The notes below the pieces were generated by a model. That model had not been told where the DNA came from, did no database searches, and was given only the letters and a program-made list of their open reading frames with translations. From Bidens hawaiensis (lineage: Eukaryota > Streptophyta > Magnoliopsida > Asterales > Asteraceae), in contig JAIQDT010002049.1 in assembly GCA_021521415.1 (NCBI GenBank), forward strand, positions 1 through 64,000: a stretch of DNA of 64,000 nucleotides, written 5' to 3'. Every line of letters starts with the position of its first letter. Position 1 is the stretch's first letter. Of this stretch, positions 23,605-35,337 are shown in pieces. The translations under genes were made by a program, and so were the position numbers.

Positions 23605-23928
23605 TGTTAGTGCGGAATCCTAACACAAGATGATTCAAGACAATAAGCAAGAACACATAAAACACACGTTATTATTAACGTCGGGTGCTTAAGCACTATG
23701 CTTACAATACTCGTTCTACCAACAACAATAATAGACGGCCAAAACCTAATTGAATGAGCTCCATAACTGATGACCCACTCACGAACCAACTGGCAACCCT
23801 ACAAATGTAAACATACATCCTATATATATAGACTACCAACCTAGGCCCAAAACAAAGTAAAGCCCACCGAAATCAATAGATTTCGGTTTACACATAAATG
23901 CCCAACTAAGCCCAATCTAAGTTTAACA
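23605..23928 (-). mobile_element. Copia-type LTR (about 324 bp) nested in the Gypsy solo LTR
   Basis: On the minus strand it starts TGTTAAACTTAGATTGGGC at 23928 and ends GTTAGGATTCCGCACTAACA at 23605, with TGTTA.../...TAACA ends and a TATA-like CTATATATATAGGA (near 23820-23833). The 3' end is closely similar to that of the Copia LTR at 21321. I could not find a matching target duplication, so one boundary may be off or the flank may be deleted. Confidence 0.6.
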
Positions 23929-25472
23929 ATACCAAGCATAAACCACAAAATATAGCCCAACACAACTTCCATATTTTCGATAAACCAATAAAAACTAAAT
24001 TATATTTCCAATTTCGTTATTAGCTTTAAATCGTTGAAATTGAAGTTTATAAATTTCATCACGCTAGATTTAATTCATTAATATATATATATATATTAAA
24101 TTCGTTAAACTATATTCGTTAGTGTTAACTCGTAAACTTTGATGCGGTAATGCTAATTCGTAAATCTCAACTCGTTAACTTTAAACTCGTTAGATTTAAT
24201 TCATTCGTTAACTTTAATTCAACAACTTAATTATATTCGTTCGAGATAAGCGTTACCAATTAAAAATTCGTGCTTCATATTCTCCCATATCAATATTAGA
24301 TTGTTAATTAAATAATATTAAGACAGATATAAATCGTTAAAATTCGTTAAAGTTTAAATATAATAATAAAATAATGCATGTTCTTAACAAATAATAAACT
24401 ATAATAATTCCGTGGAATTAGTCTTTAAATTCCGTATTTATTTCATTTATAGTTCATGACGTTTGACCGCTTCGGTTTTGTTATCATGCTTTCGGTTTTC
24501 ATTGTATGTTTATCTTCGATTTTGAGGTAAGTTTCTCACAACCACTTTTTAAACGTTTTCATATTTTGGGGTAGCATATGTATCTATTACAAATTCATGT
24601 ATTTACGATTTCGATTACAAACTACAATTCACAATATGGACCTGTGTGTTTACTTGATTACTTGCTCAGAATTACTTGCTCAGTGGTTGCCTCAATAAAT
24701 ATGATCAAACGCCCCCCTTTGCACTCTGGTCTATTTGTATCGAGTGGAAAAGGGCCTCACTATCCGAGTACGTTGGTTGTTACCAACTGGAAAGGACCTT
24801 ACTTGCGCGATTACCCGAGTACGTTGGTTGATACCAACTGGAAAGAACTTTACTTGCTCATTTATCACTTGTCCATGAATTGTATGATTTTTACGTATTA
24901 TATCAAACTGTGGGAATCTCACCAGCTATGTTTATAACTGACTTTATTTTATACATATGTTATAGGTGTAAAGATATGAGGATGAAAGTTATAAGACACA
25001 TAGCATGCCTATAGGATATTCAAATAACAACTTATCATTTGTTTATTTATTTGTTACAACTTGTAGTATTTGATAAACTTATGTTACTTGAAGATTTAAA
25101 TGAAATAATGTTATTACAGTCACCTAATAGTGTCACGTGTGTTTGAGCAACATGTACGTCACACTCAGGCGTTTCCACTTTAGCCGAGGTGTTACATATA
25201 CTTAGTCCTGATCTTGATCATCTTTAAGTGTTTGACATCAGTAAGTACTTGAAGCCCATACTTCACCAAATCTTCAATCTTTTAACTATTCAAACCAAAT
25301 TAAGTACTCAAAAATCATAGTTAGTGAAAACTTATAGTTGAGAATTTTTCAATTATCAGTCTTCAGTCCTAACAATCTCCACCTTGATTGAAATAATCTA
25401 ATGCAATAAAATATTATGTACATCAATCAATCAATAACATCCAACATGCTTAGTTCACTCTTCATCTTCATC

Positions 25473-25679
25473 TCATTTTCTTGCATCTTCTTCATTCATT
25501 TTGTCTTCCAACTCTTGTTCTACTGTTTTTATAAACTTCAACAACATGTCATAATTTTCATCAAAGTCATCTACTTCTATCACAACCCAAAATAGTTTTT
25601 TTAACTTGTATACACTAGCGACATCAACATAATCTCGGGACGATAATTCCTTCAACAAGGAGATGATGGGGCACCTCAC
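25473..25679 (-). other. Possible degraded Copia-internal ORF fragment
   Basis: A 68-codon open frame ending in an acidic tail (QELEDKMNEEDARK), just upstream, on the minus strand, of the Copia purine tract. The position suits the 3' internal end of the Copia element, but no protein family is recognisable. Low confidence that it is coding. Confidence 0.25.
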
Positions 25680-26600
25680 ATTTTCAAGTCAACTCCGTTA
25701 ACTCATTCTTAGTTATCTTACACGTGTCATTAACAAGTCACACACACGAGTCATTCAGTACGCGTTGTTGATTAATGTCGAACATGTTACGGTAATAGCT
25801 TGAATGATTTAATTTTGGTGTGATATATGATGATGTGTTACATGCCTTACTATAGTATAATTATGTATTATAATATTAGTTTAAAAAAATAAAAACATTT
25901 AAACCCGTCGTGCTACACGACGGGGAGAGGGCACGGTTGTCGCAATACGCGACGGACGTACAAATCGGGTTTTTGTTTTAAAATCGATTTTTCAAACCCT
26001 AATCTCACAAAAATACCCGCAGCCGTCTCCAATCGATTCTTGCACTCCCTTTGGGAATTTTTGGTGTACTTGGTGGGATTAGGAAGGCTTTTGATCATTC
26101 ATTGCTCCTGTTAATCATTAAACATAAGTGTAATCGTTTAATCCTTGATACTTGCTTGTTTCTTCTATTGTTGAGTAATCATGAGTATCGGGCCGGCTCT
26201 GAGAAAGCAAAAAAAAATTTGGGCAGAATGCGAAAATATTTTTAAGCCTTAAGTAAAAGGAGCATTTTGTTGGGTTTAAACAATTTAATTTTTATATGGG
26301 CTTACTTAATTGTAATTTGAGTTGTGTAAAAAATTTTGTATAAAAATAGGATTAAAAATGTCTTAAATGAGACTAGAACCCATAGCCTTTTGATTGGGAA
26401 TAATACCTCTTTGCCGTTAGACCAAACTAGCGCTTATGTATTTGAGTTGATGCATTAAATATACATATTGTTTTTAATAAAGTATATAACAAACCATAAT
26501 AAAGAATAAAATAATCAAAGAAAGAAATGAAGAAATGAGAAAGAAAAGAGAAAAAGTAAAAGGAAGAATGGAAAATATAAAGGAAAATTCCATCCCACAT
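25680..26600. other. Intergenic repeats, including a tRNA-like segment
   Basis: 26170-26460 looks like a dispersed repeat beginning GGGCCGGCTCTGAG. Inside it, on the minus strand, 26430-26370 reads TTTGGTCTAACGGCAAAGAGG...GGGTTCTAGTCTC, resembling tRNA box A and box B. The spacing is right for a tRNA-derived repeat (SINE-like), but an acceptor stem does not pair, so this is not called a tRNA gene. 25915-25995 has CGTCG-rich sequence without a coding frame. Confidence 0.45.
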
Positions 26601-27984
26601 TAGTGGAGGAAAGAAAATGGAAGGCTTTCACCATGGTATAAATAGGATTTCTAATTTTTGTCCCACATCGCTAGATTACAAAACTTGTAAGATCTTTATA
26701 AGGAAGAGAGTTCACATAATAATATTCTTATGTGCCAAATCACACCCAGTAGCGGAGGGTGCGAAGCACCTGACGCGCACGGGCACGGGCTCGGGCTCGG
26801 GCGAAGTGCGATGGGCGCAATGTGGCGCTTTGATGGCGCACTTTGCACGCTCGCATCGCCGCTTAAGGGCCGCCTTAGTATTTTTGCACCTTCACGCATG
26901 CTTAGCTAGGGCTGACTCGACAACCCTACTGCAACTTCGCGATACGCGAAGATGCTCAAATTCAAGTATAAATAGGGCAGAAATCTGGACTTCACTACTC
27001 CTTCAAAAATTTTCTCTCTTCTTAAAAACTGGTATTATACCCGAGTAATTGTAACGGTACCTCTCCGATCGAAAGGAACTTTTATAACACGAATCCAAAA
27101 GCTCTACCTAACCAAGGTATGACATTGTGCCATCGTGTAAAGTTTCATGTCTCGTGATTATCGTTATAATTATGGGTTTATACTAATATAGATATACTAC
27201 ATTGTGCTTAATCTAGGTGCTTAACATCAGAAGACTTGTTAAATATAAACTTGCAGGGCGAGACATTCGAGTTTTTGCACAACTCACATTTGCGTGAGAC
27301 AATTGATTTTTCAATGCTGTCATGATGCTTCTCTAAATCCATTAAACTCATGACAGATAGTCCAAATATTTTCAAACGATTTTAAATACATTACACTGAT
27401 TAAGTCTCTGTAGACTTACGGGATGGTTACTACTGGTATTATGGGATTTTGTATACAAGGCTTGCCTACTGGGCTATTACACGTTACTTATTGGACAAGT
27501 GTTAGCCAATAAGTAATATGACCACAGTCACAGACACGGTCGAGTGACAAGTACCTTTCGGTAATTTGTAAGCAGACAGATGTAAAAACATCTTAATGCT
27601 GTAACTGTAAAATGTGTCATTTATAAATGAATGTACTCACCAATATTTCATGCTGATCAAATATTTTAAACATGTTTCAGGTGACCTGTTAGAGATAAAG
27701 GAATGATGCCTGCGGGCTTCCAGCGTAAATAAGTGGCTTGTCACCAGAATAAAGAAACGTGTTTTGTAAATTAGGGTTTATCCCTATAAAACTTATGTTT
27801 GTATAAAAATGGGTTTTTATCCCAGTTTATGAAATAAGAATTATGGTGTTTTTATAACTCTGATTAATTTTCCTAACTACGGTTCTGATGAAATATTCCG
27901 CTGCAAATTATTTTAATAAACATCGATACCACCACTCAACGTTCACGGCTCCCCTCCCGGGGTATAGGGGTCGGGGCTATGACA
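26600..27984 (+). mobile_element. 5' LTR (start undetermined) of a Ty3/Gypsy element
   Basis: The 3' end is firm: ...GGGGTCGGGGCTATGACA at 27984, followed by GCAGAAG and a primer-binding site at 27992. A TATAAATA box at 26967-26974 fits transcription start near 27000; a second one at 26637-26644 may belong to an older repeat. The last 179 bases recur at 46624-46802. I found no convincing 5' tip or target duplication, so the left boundary is approximate. A GC-rich block at 26755-26880 (GCACGGGCTCGGGC) stands out. Confidence 0.6.
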
Positions 27985-27991
27985 GCAGAAG

Positions 27992-28004
27992 TGGTATCAG
28001 AGCC
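27992..28004 (+). other. Primer-binding site (tRNA-iMet type), copy A
   Basis: TGGTATCAGAGCC, seven bases after the LTR end. Identical site at 46810-46822 in the second copy of this block. Confidence 0.9.
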
Positions 28005-28176
28005 ACTGGTTTAAGCAATATAGGTATTTTAACAATACCTAATTAAGTGTTAGGAAATAAATGTATTAACCTATGTGTTAACTTATGTGTTAACTTTATG
28101 GATGAAATTTTAACTACACATAAATAATATGATTTTCTTTTAGAGGTCGTTGTTTTATTGTTTTTGATTAAACAAC

Positions 28177-28775
28177 ATGAGTGAGCTTATAGAGGCTTTT
28201 GAGAACATATCGGTCAGTACGGAAGAAATGGAGACAGTAAACCCAACAACTGAAGAAAAACCAAATGAACCAATGGTATTCACTGCCCAGTCCTCGACTT
28301 CAGCCCCAAATCAACCAAAAAGAAGAAAACGATATATGGACTGGAGAAAAGGAATGAGAAAACACAAAAGAAAAGTTATGATTCCAGTACCAAAACCAAA
28401 ACCACAACCACAAATTCAACCACCAACTGAACCACACCCCCCTCCAACACAACCCATCACTGAACTTCCCATGGAAGAAAGGCTAGGCCAATGCTTAGAT
28501 CAATGTGAGTTCTTCCAACCAATAGTTAACAACATGGGAGTAGGAACCTCGACCAACCCAAACCAAAACCAAGAAAACCCGCTTCCCCCTGATGACCTCA
28601 TAAACCAATCTCAGTTTGAGGAATGGTAGACAAACGATTGGCAATTCTATACAATGACCACAAACCCGAACGCACCATTCCAGCCGGAAACTGCCAACTA
28701 CCCCATGATGACACCGGAGCTGACCACACAACTCCGTCATTACGGGGAAGAACTTAATGAAACCGCCAACTGACT
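28177..28775 (+). pseudogene. Upstream ORF of the Ty3/Gypsy element, copy A, nonsense-broken
   Basis: Starts MSELIEAFENISVSTEE and is rich in Lys, Pro and Gln, with a KPKPQPQIQPP stretch (near residues 69-85). An in-frame TAG at 28627-28629 falls where copy B reads TGG, and the frame then stays open to a TGA near 28771 (ETANYPMM...LTTQLRHYGEELNETAN). It has the low-complexity composition of an N-terminal gag or accessory protein. No known domain recognised. Compared with copy B (46995) it differs by about a dozen bases and lacks one 12-base KPKP unit. Confidence 0.75.
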
Positions 28776-28840
28776 GAGAAACATCGGGGATAGCATGATC
28801 TGGCGATTTTACGATAGAGAACCCTATATATAATATAACT

Positions 28841-28841
28841 A

Positions 28842-28892
<51 letters not shown>

Positions 28893-28984
28893 CCGTAATT
28901 TCCTCTTTGTATAAAAAAAATGGCGTGTAAGTAAAAATTATAGTGATGCATATATATAGATTAGATATAGAATATAGTGATGCA

Positions 28985-29021
<37 letters not shown>
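28841..29021 (+). repeat. Two (TA)n microsatellites
   Basis: Long TA runs at about 28849-28890 and 28994-29020 between the two ORFs of the Gypsy element. Present only in this copy of the block. Confidence 0.9.
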
Positions 29022-29023
<2 letters not shown>

Positions 29024-29147
29024 AGTAAATGTCGCAAAGCTCGACGATTTTGATATATTCTGTGCCTATGTGTTAACATGTTTTGTGCTTATGTGTGGAT
29101 AATACCTTACTTATTTTATTATTTAATTATGATATTAATATTCCTTC

Positions 29148-30034
29148 TTGTTTGAAATTCAGAAGTCAAATCAAGTTTCTGTTAACAATCGTGAAAATAA
29201 TCATGAAAATTTCAATCAAGAAAATGCTCTGAATATAAATGCTATTGACGATATGATAGCCCAAAGAATTGTTGAAGCAATCCCACAAATTGCTGCAGCT
29301 ATTAGACAACCGGTAGCTGTCATTAGAGATAAAACCGAGAGCAATAAACAGAAATCTGACACTGAAGCTAGTAATAGTGTGAATGGAGGAAATAAAAATA
29401 AACAACCTAAAAAGTTAAAAACTAATGATTGTACTTACAAAGATTTCTTAGCCTGTAAGCCAACCAAAATTTCTGGAAATGAAGGAACTATTTCAGCACT
29501 ACGCTGGTTAGAAAAGACAGAAGCTGTTATAAGAATTAGTAAATGTGCTGAAGAAGATAAGATATTATATGCTTCTAATCTCTTTATTAATTAAGAATTA
29601 GAATGATGGAATACAATCCTCCAGGCAAAAGGAAGCAACATAATTTACATTATGACCTGGGGTGAATTCAAAGAAATAGTAGAAAGAAAATTTTATCCTC
29701 CACATGAAAAAGAAAAGATTGCTACTATGTTCTTGAACCACAAGATGGAAGGTGTGAAATGTCGTGAGTATACGACAAAATTCTTTGAATATGCAAGAAT
29801 GGTACCGGCTCTGGCTTCGCCAGAAACAGTACTAATTTCTCGTTATATTGGGGATTAGTAAGTGAAATCCATGATCTGGTAAAATCGGCTAGACCTCAGA
29901 CTATTGAGAAAGCAGTTGAACTAGCCAATACCATGACAGACGGATTAATTCGAACACAGGAAGAAAACAAAAGAAGGAATTAGCCCAGAAGATTTCTCAA
30001 GAATTTCAAAAGAAAGAAGCAGGGCAATCCTATG
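29148..30034 (+). pseudogene. Ty3/Gypsy gag (Retrotrans_gag), broken and truncated
   Basis: The frame contains the conserved retrotransposon gag core: ALRWLEKTEAVI (29490s), TWGEFKEIVERKFYPP (29654-29700), FLNHKMEG and REYTTKFFEYARMVP. Stops at 29592-29594 (TAA) and shortly after (TGA) interrupt it in frame. A one-base shift at about 29848-29854 moves the remainder (SEIHDLVKSARPQTIEKAVELAN...) into another frame. The gag ends abruptly at 30034, before any zinc knuckle, where it meets the duplicated NAC segment. Gag would form the particle; this copy cannot. Confidence 0.87.
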
Positions 30035-30040
30035 TTAAAC

Positions 30041-33000
30041 CGGATTATAACATATCATTTATTTGTGAAACCATTTATCATCAAACCTCAAGTATATTAA
30101 TTATTCACTTTCTTACAATAAATAAAATTAAAATCCAAATATGCATATATAAATATTAAAAACGAATAATGTAAAACAACCCTCGTAATACGGGAGATAA
30201 AATCTAGTTATAAATATATGCATAAAAGTCAATACATTTTTTTTAAATTAATCCATTTATCTATTATTATTATTATTATTATTATTTTGTAAATTGTCAT
30301 ATAAATTTATAAATTATAAATATATGCTTTAAATCTTTTCTTTTATTTTTTTTTGGTTAATTTAATAAACTGTATATATTTTTTAAAATGTAAGGATGGT
30401 ATATAACAATCACTTTCATATATAACAAAATTTATTATAATTTAATTTCTTGATTTTTTCTATCAATGATTGTTTCGGGTTTTTTTGGGAACTGCATTTG
30501 GCTCAAAATTTGGTAAATTGATTGTATGTCATAACTACATTTGGCTCAAAATTTGTTATGTGTCAAAAATGGGTAATTTGAGTAATTTTTAAAAGTTTGA
30601 AAATGTAAATAGATTTATCGTCAAATTTGTTACTGTTCAAAGTGTTGACTCAAAAATGTCAAACGGATAAAAGTTAGAATTTTAAGTACGATTTGGGTTT
30701 CAAATTTATCGTCAATTGCATTTTTGGAAATAATCAAAACGTTTGGGATTTGGCAAATTAACAATTTTTCTCTCGGCTATTAAAATTTAAGGAAAGATGG
30801 CGAACACTTCCTACATGCCACCCACAAGGTTATCAATACTTCTAACCTTCATCAAATTTGAAACATTTGTGTCATCATTAACTTTTCCTTCAATGGTGAT
30901 CAGAATGTTGTATGGGAAGCATGTCATGCAAAACTATGCTTAAATTGTGACACCCGTCAAATTTGGTCAACGTCCGTACAACTTTAAGGCTCGATTAAGC
31001 ATACTTGCGTTAAACTAACTTCCCTTTTTATCATATGTGTCGCCGGTTAATCGGTATGAATTGAGAAAAACCATTCTTGCATGTCACACACGTTAGGTAA
31101 TTATAGGAATTATCTGATATAAATGGAATAGTATAACTATATGAACGCCGGTAATAATTACTTAAACGACTCGAATATATATATTTAACCGAACCAAGTG
31201 GCTTGAATTTCAAGTCATGCGATTTATTTTATAAGTATTTTACAAAATATCAACAACGAAAATGAACTCATTCTTCGAGCATTTATTATTATTTAACGAA
31301 CTGATTTTGTGAAATATTACCGAACATAAGCATACAAACATTGGGTATAAAATTATAATCGTACACGCGAAAATAACAAATAAATTTATATGTCCGTTTA
31401 CGAGATTTAAAATAAAATTTACTTCCGACCATTAGTGTAGTATTTTAAAAGAATTATGTTTTGTAAAATTTATCTGCAAATGCTTATGCAGGTGATATCA
31501 CATGTATGATAAACTTATACATGTTACTATTAAAAACTGAACCCACTCGAGATCGTGTTAGAGCACCCTTACCCAAGTTTAAATGAGTTTGATATAAAAG
31601 TCACACAAATTACAAGTTGGTTAATATAACTAAATTGTGAAACATGAGACTTTGTAAACGATTAAAAGACGTTATGAATTTAGCCGGTGAAACAAAATAA
31701 ATACACAATACATTACATAAATGAAAAGGAGAACGTAAAAGAATGGCATGTAGCATTACGACGCTGTAAAAATTTTACCAGCTCAAACAAACAAAAATTG
31801 CTAATAACAAATATAAAATTTAAAGACCATATAAATATTAAAAATAAGATTAGAGGTGATATGACATGGGCATGAAGAAATGTCCCTTAAAATCGCAGCC
31901 AAATGTGATGTTTTTGATGCCATTGGTCGATATTACCCCTCATCGCCAGCCCACTTTTTGTAGCCCTAACGTCCCTCCAATTGGGCCCACCATGCCACAT
32001 CATCAACACGTGTCAACTTCTCATTCGCTTGCCTTTCAGTTTCAAACTCCCCCTATTATCCTCTAATATCCTTCCACCAACTAATCCTAGCAAATTACCC
32101 TTGTGTCCTTTTTCTTTTCTTTTTTCTTAAGTTATTATTATTTTATTTGATACAATAATATAAAAGCTAATTCTGTAACAACCTTTAAAATAGTTGCTGC
32201 TTTGTTATTGGGTTATAAAATTAATTATTAAATGGTCATGACTTTTTATATACATAAGACCAAAAGGTCATGTATCCTTTCGAAGACAGAGGTGCCCGTG
32301 TCCTACAACATAGGCACACCTGAGAGATTTCATCATTTGTATATTGATAGTACATGATGAGCACTAAAAAAAGGATGAGATTACAAAAATAAATAAATAA
32401 AAATAAATAAATGAAGTGGATGTTCAACTACTTAGTCATTTACAACTTACTAGTACATGTTCATGAATCATGTGTATTCATTTGTACGTGTCTATGCGTG
32501 CTTACGTTCATTTGTTCGTGTGTATGTATTGGTGCATTTGCATGTTCTTTTAGATATATGATGTTTAATACTGTGTAGGCAAGTTATTATTTTTATTAGA
32601 TAATATTGCTTTCATTTAAATAACCATTTCTGAGTAGCATTTGTTTGTTACATGAAGTAAAACATGTTTAGTGTAAGGAGTCTTCTCTACACACGTAAAA
32701 ATTATGTGAAAAGCATGCCATCATTTTCTCATACGTCTTGTTTTTTATTTATAAATTCAAACTATAATTTATTTTGAGTTTATTTTTCTTTTTTTCTTTT
32801 TAGTATCAGGGAAATTTAAAGTGTCTGTTATTGTAGAGGTTTCTACCAAGTGACTGGGACCCAAAAAAAACACCAAAGTCTCAATAAGTTGTAGTAATGA
32901 TCATACTTAAGTTATATAAAAGAAAACTTTAGATAACTTTTTTAAAATGATTTACAATATCTTAAGAATTCAATACATGGGTTAACATACACCCTAATTA

Positions 33001-35100
33001 AGATCTTTGTACTATAGTATTTAAAAAATAGAAAACTTCATATAATAGTAAGTTTCATCACTCCTCTAGTTAGATCACTTATTATTGTTATTATTATTTG
33101 TCATAATTGAAAAAAATATATATACAAAGGATTTAGTAAGAATCGTTGGGTTCAAATCATTTTATTGTGGCCAAGATGGAATCCATCACGAGATTATAAT
33201 TTATAACAAGTTAAATACAACTAAAAGAGAAAGAAATATCGTTGTTAACGTCAATGTGCCTAACCTCTTTTTCTTTTTTAGATTTAATGTTCATTTTTAT
33301 ATTGAGCATTATACATTGTTGATTATAATCTTTTGTTCAAGTTAATAAATTCGAATTACGCACTGTTGTAATGAATATTGATCACCTACGTAATCAAGTA
33401 TATGTTATTTATTGTTGCATTGATATATTTAACGCATTAGATATGTAGCCCAATTTTCATATACTTGCTCTCAGAACTATATACCAAAACGGTTGCAAAT
33501 GCAAATTCTAGCGTAACGCTTGTAAATATCCATTTTATATCAATCGTATAACCAAAATTTAATGATTATTTAGAATAATTAACCATAAAAACAAAATCAG
33601 TCTGGGTTCACATGTTCAATGCATTAATTAGGAAAGCAGCCTTTCATTCAAATGTTATATCTTAATCACTATGATAATATGCATTTTACATATTTTTATT
33701 ATTTTTTATTTTCGGTAGCCTCTTGTAATAACTATTATTATTATTATTATTATTATTATCATTATTATTATTATTTATGTATTTTTTAGGAATTAGAAAT
33801 CACACTTGAAATTGTTAAACAAATAATCCTTTAGCTTCAATAATCAGATTAAACATTAACTTTTATTTAACTTATGTCGTTTATGAAATAATCAGTAAAA
33901 TTTTAAAACAGTTTTTATTTGCATAGTTGTTAATCATGATCGAAAACTACTTAAAATCAATGTGAAAACAATAGTTACGATTCTCAATAATAATAGAAGA
34001 TTAATTGGCATATTTAGTTAACAATGATTAAGAACTAAATATAATTAAACTATATAATTATGTATGCTTATGTTAATTGGAATTCGACTTTTAACTTACT
34101 AACATATATATAAAAGGATTTTGGATTTAATTGCCATTAAATGAATATAGACAACCAATAACGCGTTTAATACAAATCTAATAAGTGTGATGTGCTTGAT
34201 AAACAACTATACATACAGTCCTTGCAATGTTATATTTTAAATTAATAACGAGCTTGTCTCGTTTTATATATGAGAGCTCGAATTCAAGCTCAACTTATGT
34301 TTTGAGTTCAAATCGTTTATAATTTATTAATTATTTTATTTAATTAATTTACATATATAATATATATTATTAAGTTACTTCAAACCTAATTTCATATATA
34401 ACTATAATAAATATAATTATATCATTCATATATCAAATAAAAATTGTAAACATAACAAATTCATTTAACTCACTAGCCTGCTTAATAAGTGAAGCTTAAG
34501 ATTAAATTTGTTTATTGAGCAAGCTTTCTTACACCCTAGCTTGTTTAAACTTGGTGTAAATTAAATGAACGCATCAATCTTAAGTAGCTTGCAAACAATC
34601 GGATAATTTGTTTTCACCCATGGTTTTTTTTAGAACGGTGACTTTCTTTTATGTTTATACTACCGTACTCCCCAAATTGAAGAACCTCGCTGTCCCACTT
34701 TGTTGTCTTAACCGGGTCTACGCTGGTTTCAGAGTTTGGCTTGGGCATTCTCCCGGAAAGCCATGCTGCTGGCTGCCAATTGACAGTCGTACCGCCACAA
34801 GAGCATAACTCTCTTGCGTAACAAACGGCGGGACAAAAACCCAGGTGAGCTCGGAATTCGAACCAACAACATCACTAGGCCTCGCTCAAAACCCTCATTG
34901 TCATAATTCACCAAAAGTGATACTGGTGAAGATCGAACTCGGGGAGCATATTGGTTTACACGGGTTTAAACCGACGGTTGATCGACTGAACATCACCTTT
35001 ATAATATATTGAACTTTAAATTCATATACCATTTTTATCCAAATAATAATCTTTTATTTTTACTAAAATACAATTATCATACACGATTATACCCCTGTTG
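30041..35100. other. AT-rich non-coding sequence upstream of NAC, copy A
   Basis: No gene recognised. At 30946 TGTGACACCCGTCAAATTTGG resembles the start of a Gypsy LTR of the TGTGACATT(T/C)GTCAA family; I could not find the matching end. 31866-32090 is less AT-rich, with a CACGTG G-box at 32008-32013. 33731-33776 is an ATT microsatellite. 34680-34990 is a GC-richer block with GGTTCGAATTCC on the minus strand (box-B-like), probably a dispersed repeat. All of it is repeated at about +17,942. Confidence 0.6.
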
Positions 35101-35121
35101 ATACCATAGTCCGTATAACCA

Positions 35122-35128
35122 TATAAAG
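35122..35128 (+). promoter_or_regulatory. Probable TATA box of NAC, copy A
   Basis: TATAAAG, 216 bases before the ATG, directly upstream of a long CT-repeat leader. Confidence 0.5.
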
Positions 35129-35152
35129 ATAACCTTCTGTAATTTCTTCAAC

Positions 35153-35158
<6 letters not shown>

Positions 35159-35201
<43 letters not shown>

Positions 35202-35236
35202 CTCTCTCTTTCTAGATCTCTCTCTCTCTCTCTCTA
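35159..35236 (+). repeat. CT microsatellite in the NAC 5' leader, copy A
   Basis: (TC)17 followed by TATCTATC and a second CT run. Copy B has (TC)15 in the first run, so this is one of the few length differences between copies. CT/GA leaders are common in plant 5' UTRs. Confidence 0.9.
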
Positions 35237-35337
35237 GGATGCTGATGCCCTTTCAATCCTCTTAATCACTTCTAAAGATTTAATCTCTTGATTAACCATA
35301 AAGCTGTATAATCAAGTTTGATTAACATATCATAAAC

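Larger units (their letters stand above)
21639..25196 (+). mobile_element. Solo LTR of a Ty3/Gypsy element, holding further insertions
   Basis: Starts TGCAACATTCGTTAC and ends AGCCGAGGTGTTACA. The flanks TATAT (21634-21638) and TATAC (25197-25201) match at 4 of 5. Homologous along its length to the solo LTR at 9777-13012 in the opposite orientation, including TTGCTAGTATAAATAGAC (TATA at 23010-23017) and the CACTCAGG...GTTACA end. It holds a MITE (21743-22408) and probably a Copia LTR (23605-23928), which explains its greater length. No internal protein-coding region remains. Confidence 0.83.
21321..25374 (-). mobile_element. Copia-type LTR (about 490 bp), split by a nested Gypsy solo LTR
   Basis: On the minus strand the LTR starts TGTTAGGACTGAAG at 25374, directly after the purine tract AAGGTGGAGAT (25375-25385, minus), the usual plant Copia arrangement. 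It ends ATTCCGCATGCACTAATA at 21321. The body occupies 25202-25374 and 21321-21638; the rest is the inserted solo LTR. A TATA-like AGTATAAATAAT lies near 21479-21490, minus strand. The coding part of this Copia element is not recognisable to the right, so it is truncated. Confidence 0.75.

Noticed and set aside
24578..24937. 119-codon plus-strand ORF
   Set aside because: Inside the other solo LTR; a chance frame over LTR subrepeats.
26370..26440. A true tRNA gene
   Set aside because: Box-like words exist, but the acceptor stem and anticodon arm do not pair.
26617..27048. 143-codon plus-strand ORF over a GC-rich block
   Set aside because: Spans an LTR promoter region; no domain, and it stops without context.
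28841..29021. Regular spaced repeats as a CRISPR-like array
   Set aside because: Simple TA microsatellites in a plant genome; no spacers.
30797..30943. 48-codon small ORF (MANTSYMPPTR...), repeated at 48739
   Set aside because: No signal peptide, domain, promoter or splice context. Its conservation between the copies only reflects the recent duplication.
34608..34914. Short ORFs on both strands (also 52550-52856)
   Set aside because: In a dispersed-repeat-like block with a box-B-like word; no family resemblance.
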